From the NCBI GenBank assembly GCA_900771325.1, contig CAAGNN010000137.1:1-12638 (forward strand): a stretch of 12,638 nucleotides of DNA, written 5' to 3'. The notes under the pieces are model-generated. The model was not told the origin of the DNA, made no database searches, and saw only the letters and a program-made list of their open reading frames with translations. Source of the DNA: Kiritimatiellia bacterium. GTDB taxonomy: Bacteria > Verrucomicrobiota > Kiritimatiellia > RFP12 > DVOR01. Below, in pieces: positions 12,367 through 12,638 of the stretch (position 1 is its first letter; the number at the start of each line of letters is the position of its first letter). The position numbers and the translations under genes were made by a program.

Positions 12367-12490
12367 CCGCCCCGCGCGCGACTCGCTGCGCTCGCCAGCC
12401 GTTAGCCGTTAGCGGTTAGCGGTTAGCTGTTAGCGCGCGTGCCGCGACGGAGGGGCGGGAGGAGGAGGGCGTGGAGGCCGGCCTCAGACA
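12367..12490. other. Upstream intergenic region without a gene
   Basis: No credible coding frame is visible between the promoter and the right repeat array. It holds the heptamer repeat at 12401-12435, a G-rich stretch (12446-12470) and a perfect 12-bp palindrome GAGGCCGGCCTC at 12474-12485, which could be an operator but may be chance in such GC-rich DNA. No regulator gene is present on this side within the window. Confidence 0.6.
12401..12435. repeat. Heptamer tandem repeat GTTAGCN, five copies
   Basis: Five contiguous 7-bp units starting at 12401, 12408, 12415, 12422 and 12429 read GTTAGC plus one variable base (C, G, G, T, G). They lie about 35 bp upstream of the -35 element of the predicted promoter. 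Such short repeats can vary in copy number by slippage. Their position would let copy number alter upstream promoter DNA, but no function is shown. Confidence 0.9.
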
Positions 12491-12599
12491 ATCCGCCCCG
12501 GGTTGGCCTTGCATCCGCCCCGGGTTGACCTTGCCTCCGCCCCGGGTTGACCTCGCATCCGCCCCGGGTTGACCCTCGACCCGCCCCGGGTTGACCTCG
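12491..12599. repeat. Right 22-bp tandem repeat array
   Basis: Units of the same family as the left array start at 12491, 12513, 12535, 12557 and 12579 (the last is 21 bp before merging into the hairpin). The core CCGCCCCGGG is constant. The first unit carries TTGGCC in place of TTGACC, and one unit begins CTCCGCC. Orientation is the same as at 1-160 and 6985-7041. The array passes directly into a hairpin unlike the other two. Confidence 0.95.
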
Positions 12600-12636
12600 A
12601 GGTAGGCCCGGGTTCGAGGTCGCCCCGGGCCTACCT
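12600..12636. repeat. Terminal hairpin of right repeat array
   Basis: Perfect 13-bp arms, AGGTAGGCCCGGG (12600-12612) and its complement (12624-12636), enclose an 11-nt loop. A competing pairing exists: GACCTCGA (12593-12600) with TCGAGGTC (12614-12621). The two stems share bases and cannot form together. The window ends two bases after the arm, so whether the array continues is unknown. Confidence 0.85.
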
Positions 12637-12638
12637 TA

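Noticed and set aside
12600..12638. tRNA fragment, because of a TTCGA loop between GC-rich arms
   Set aside because: The loop is 11 nt and the arms do not give the 5-bp T-stem with a 7-nt loop. No acceptor, D or anticodon arm is present.

Overview
This window is almost entirely one operon on the minus strand. It encodes a complete-looking aryl polyene (APE) pigment pathway, a type II polyketide-like system that builds an aryl-capped conjugated polyene on acyl carrier proteins and moves it to the outer membrane. The host is a very GC-rich Gram-negative bacterium: the cluster includes a LolA-like periplasmic carrier and an MMPL/RND-type exporter, and most starts have Shine-Dalgarno motifs. The sequence does not name the lineage. 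The many gene fusions and the dispersed GC-rich repeat suggest something other than the Enterobacteria in which APE clusters were characterised; a Verrucomicrobiota/Kiritimatiellota/Lentisphaerota-type genome is only a guess.

Layout, read from the promoter at about 12,350 leftwards: two acyl carrier proteins (apeE, apeF), a small membrane protein (apeG), a fused aryl-ACP ligase and dehydratase (apeH-apeI), a GT2 glycosyltransferase (the apeJ glycosyltransferase half), a hotdog thioesterase (apeK), a LolA-like protein (apeL), an MMPL exporter fused to an LpxL-type acyltransferase (apeM plus what is normally the acyltransferase half of apeJ), a fused ketosynthase and dehydratase (apeO-apeP), a ketoreductase (apeQ), a second ketosynthase (apeR), a chain-length-factor-like ketosynthase partner (apeC), and a lysophospholipid-type acyltransferase (apeD). 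Gaps are 31 bp or less and eight junctions overlap, so a single transcript is likely.

How it works (family knowledge applied to these genes): ApeH charges an aromatic acid onto an ACP. ApeO:ApeC and ApeR extend it with malonyl units, ApeQ reduces the ketone and ApeI/ApeP dehydrate, with no enoyl reductase, so double bonds remain conjugated. Acyltransferases and the glycosyltransferase attach the chain to a membrane anchor, and ApeL/ApeM move the product outward. No gene in the window makes the aromatic starter, and there is no recognisable methyltransferase, ApeN-like lipoprotein or regulator.

A 22-bp GC-rich tandem repeat ending in a 35-nt hairpin lies at both edges of the window. A 57-bp copy also sits in frame inside the exporter gene. 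This repeat, the three domain fusions, the N-terminally minimal ligase and a strong drift in GC skew along the operon are the most unusual things here.
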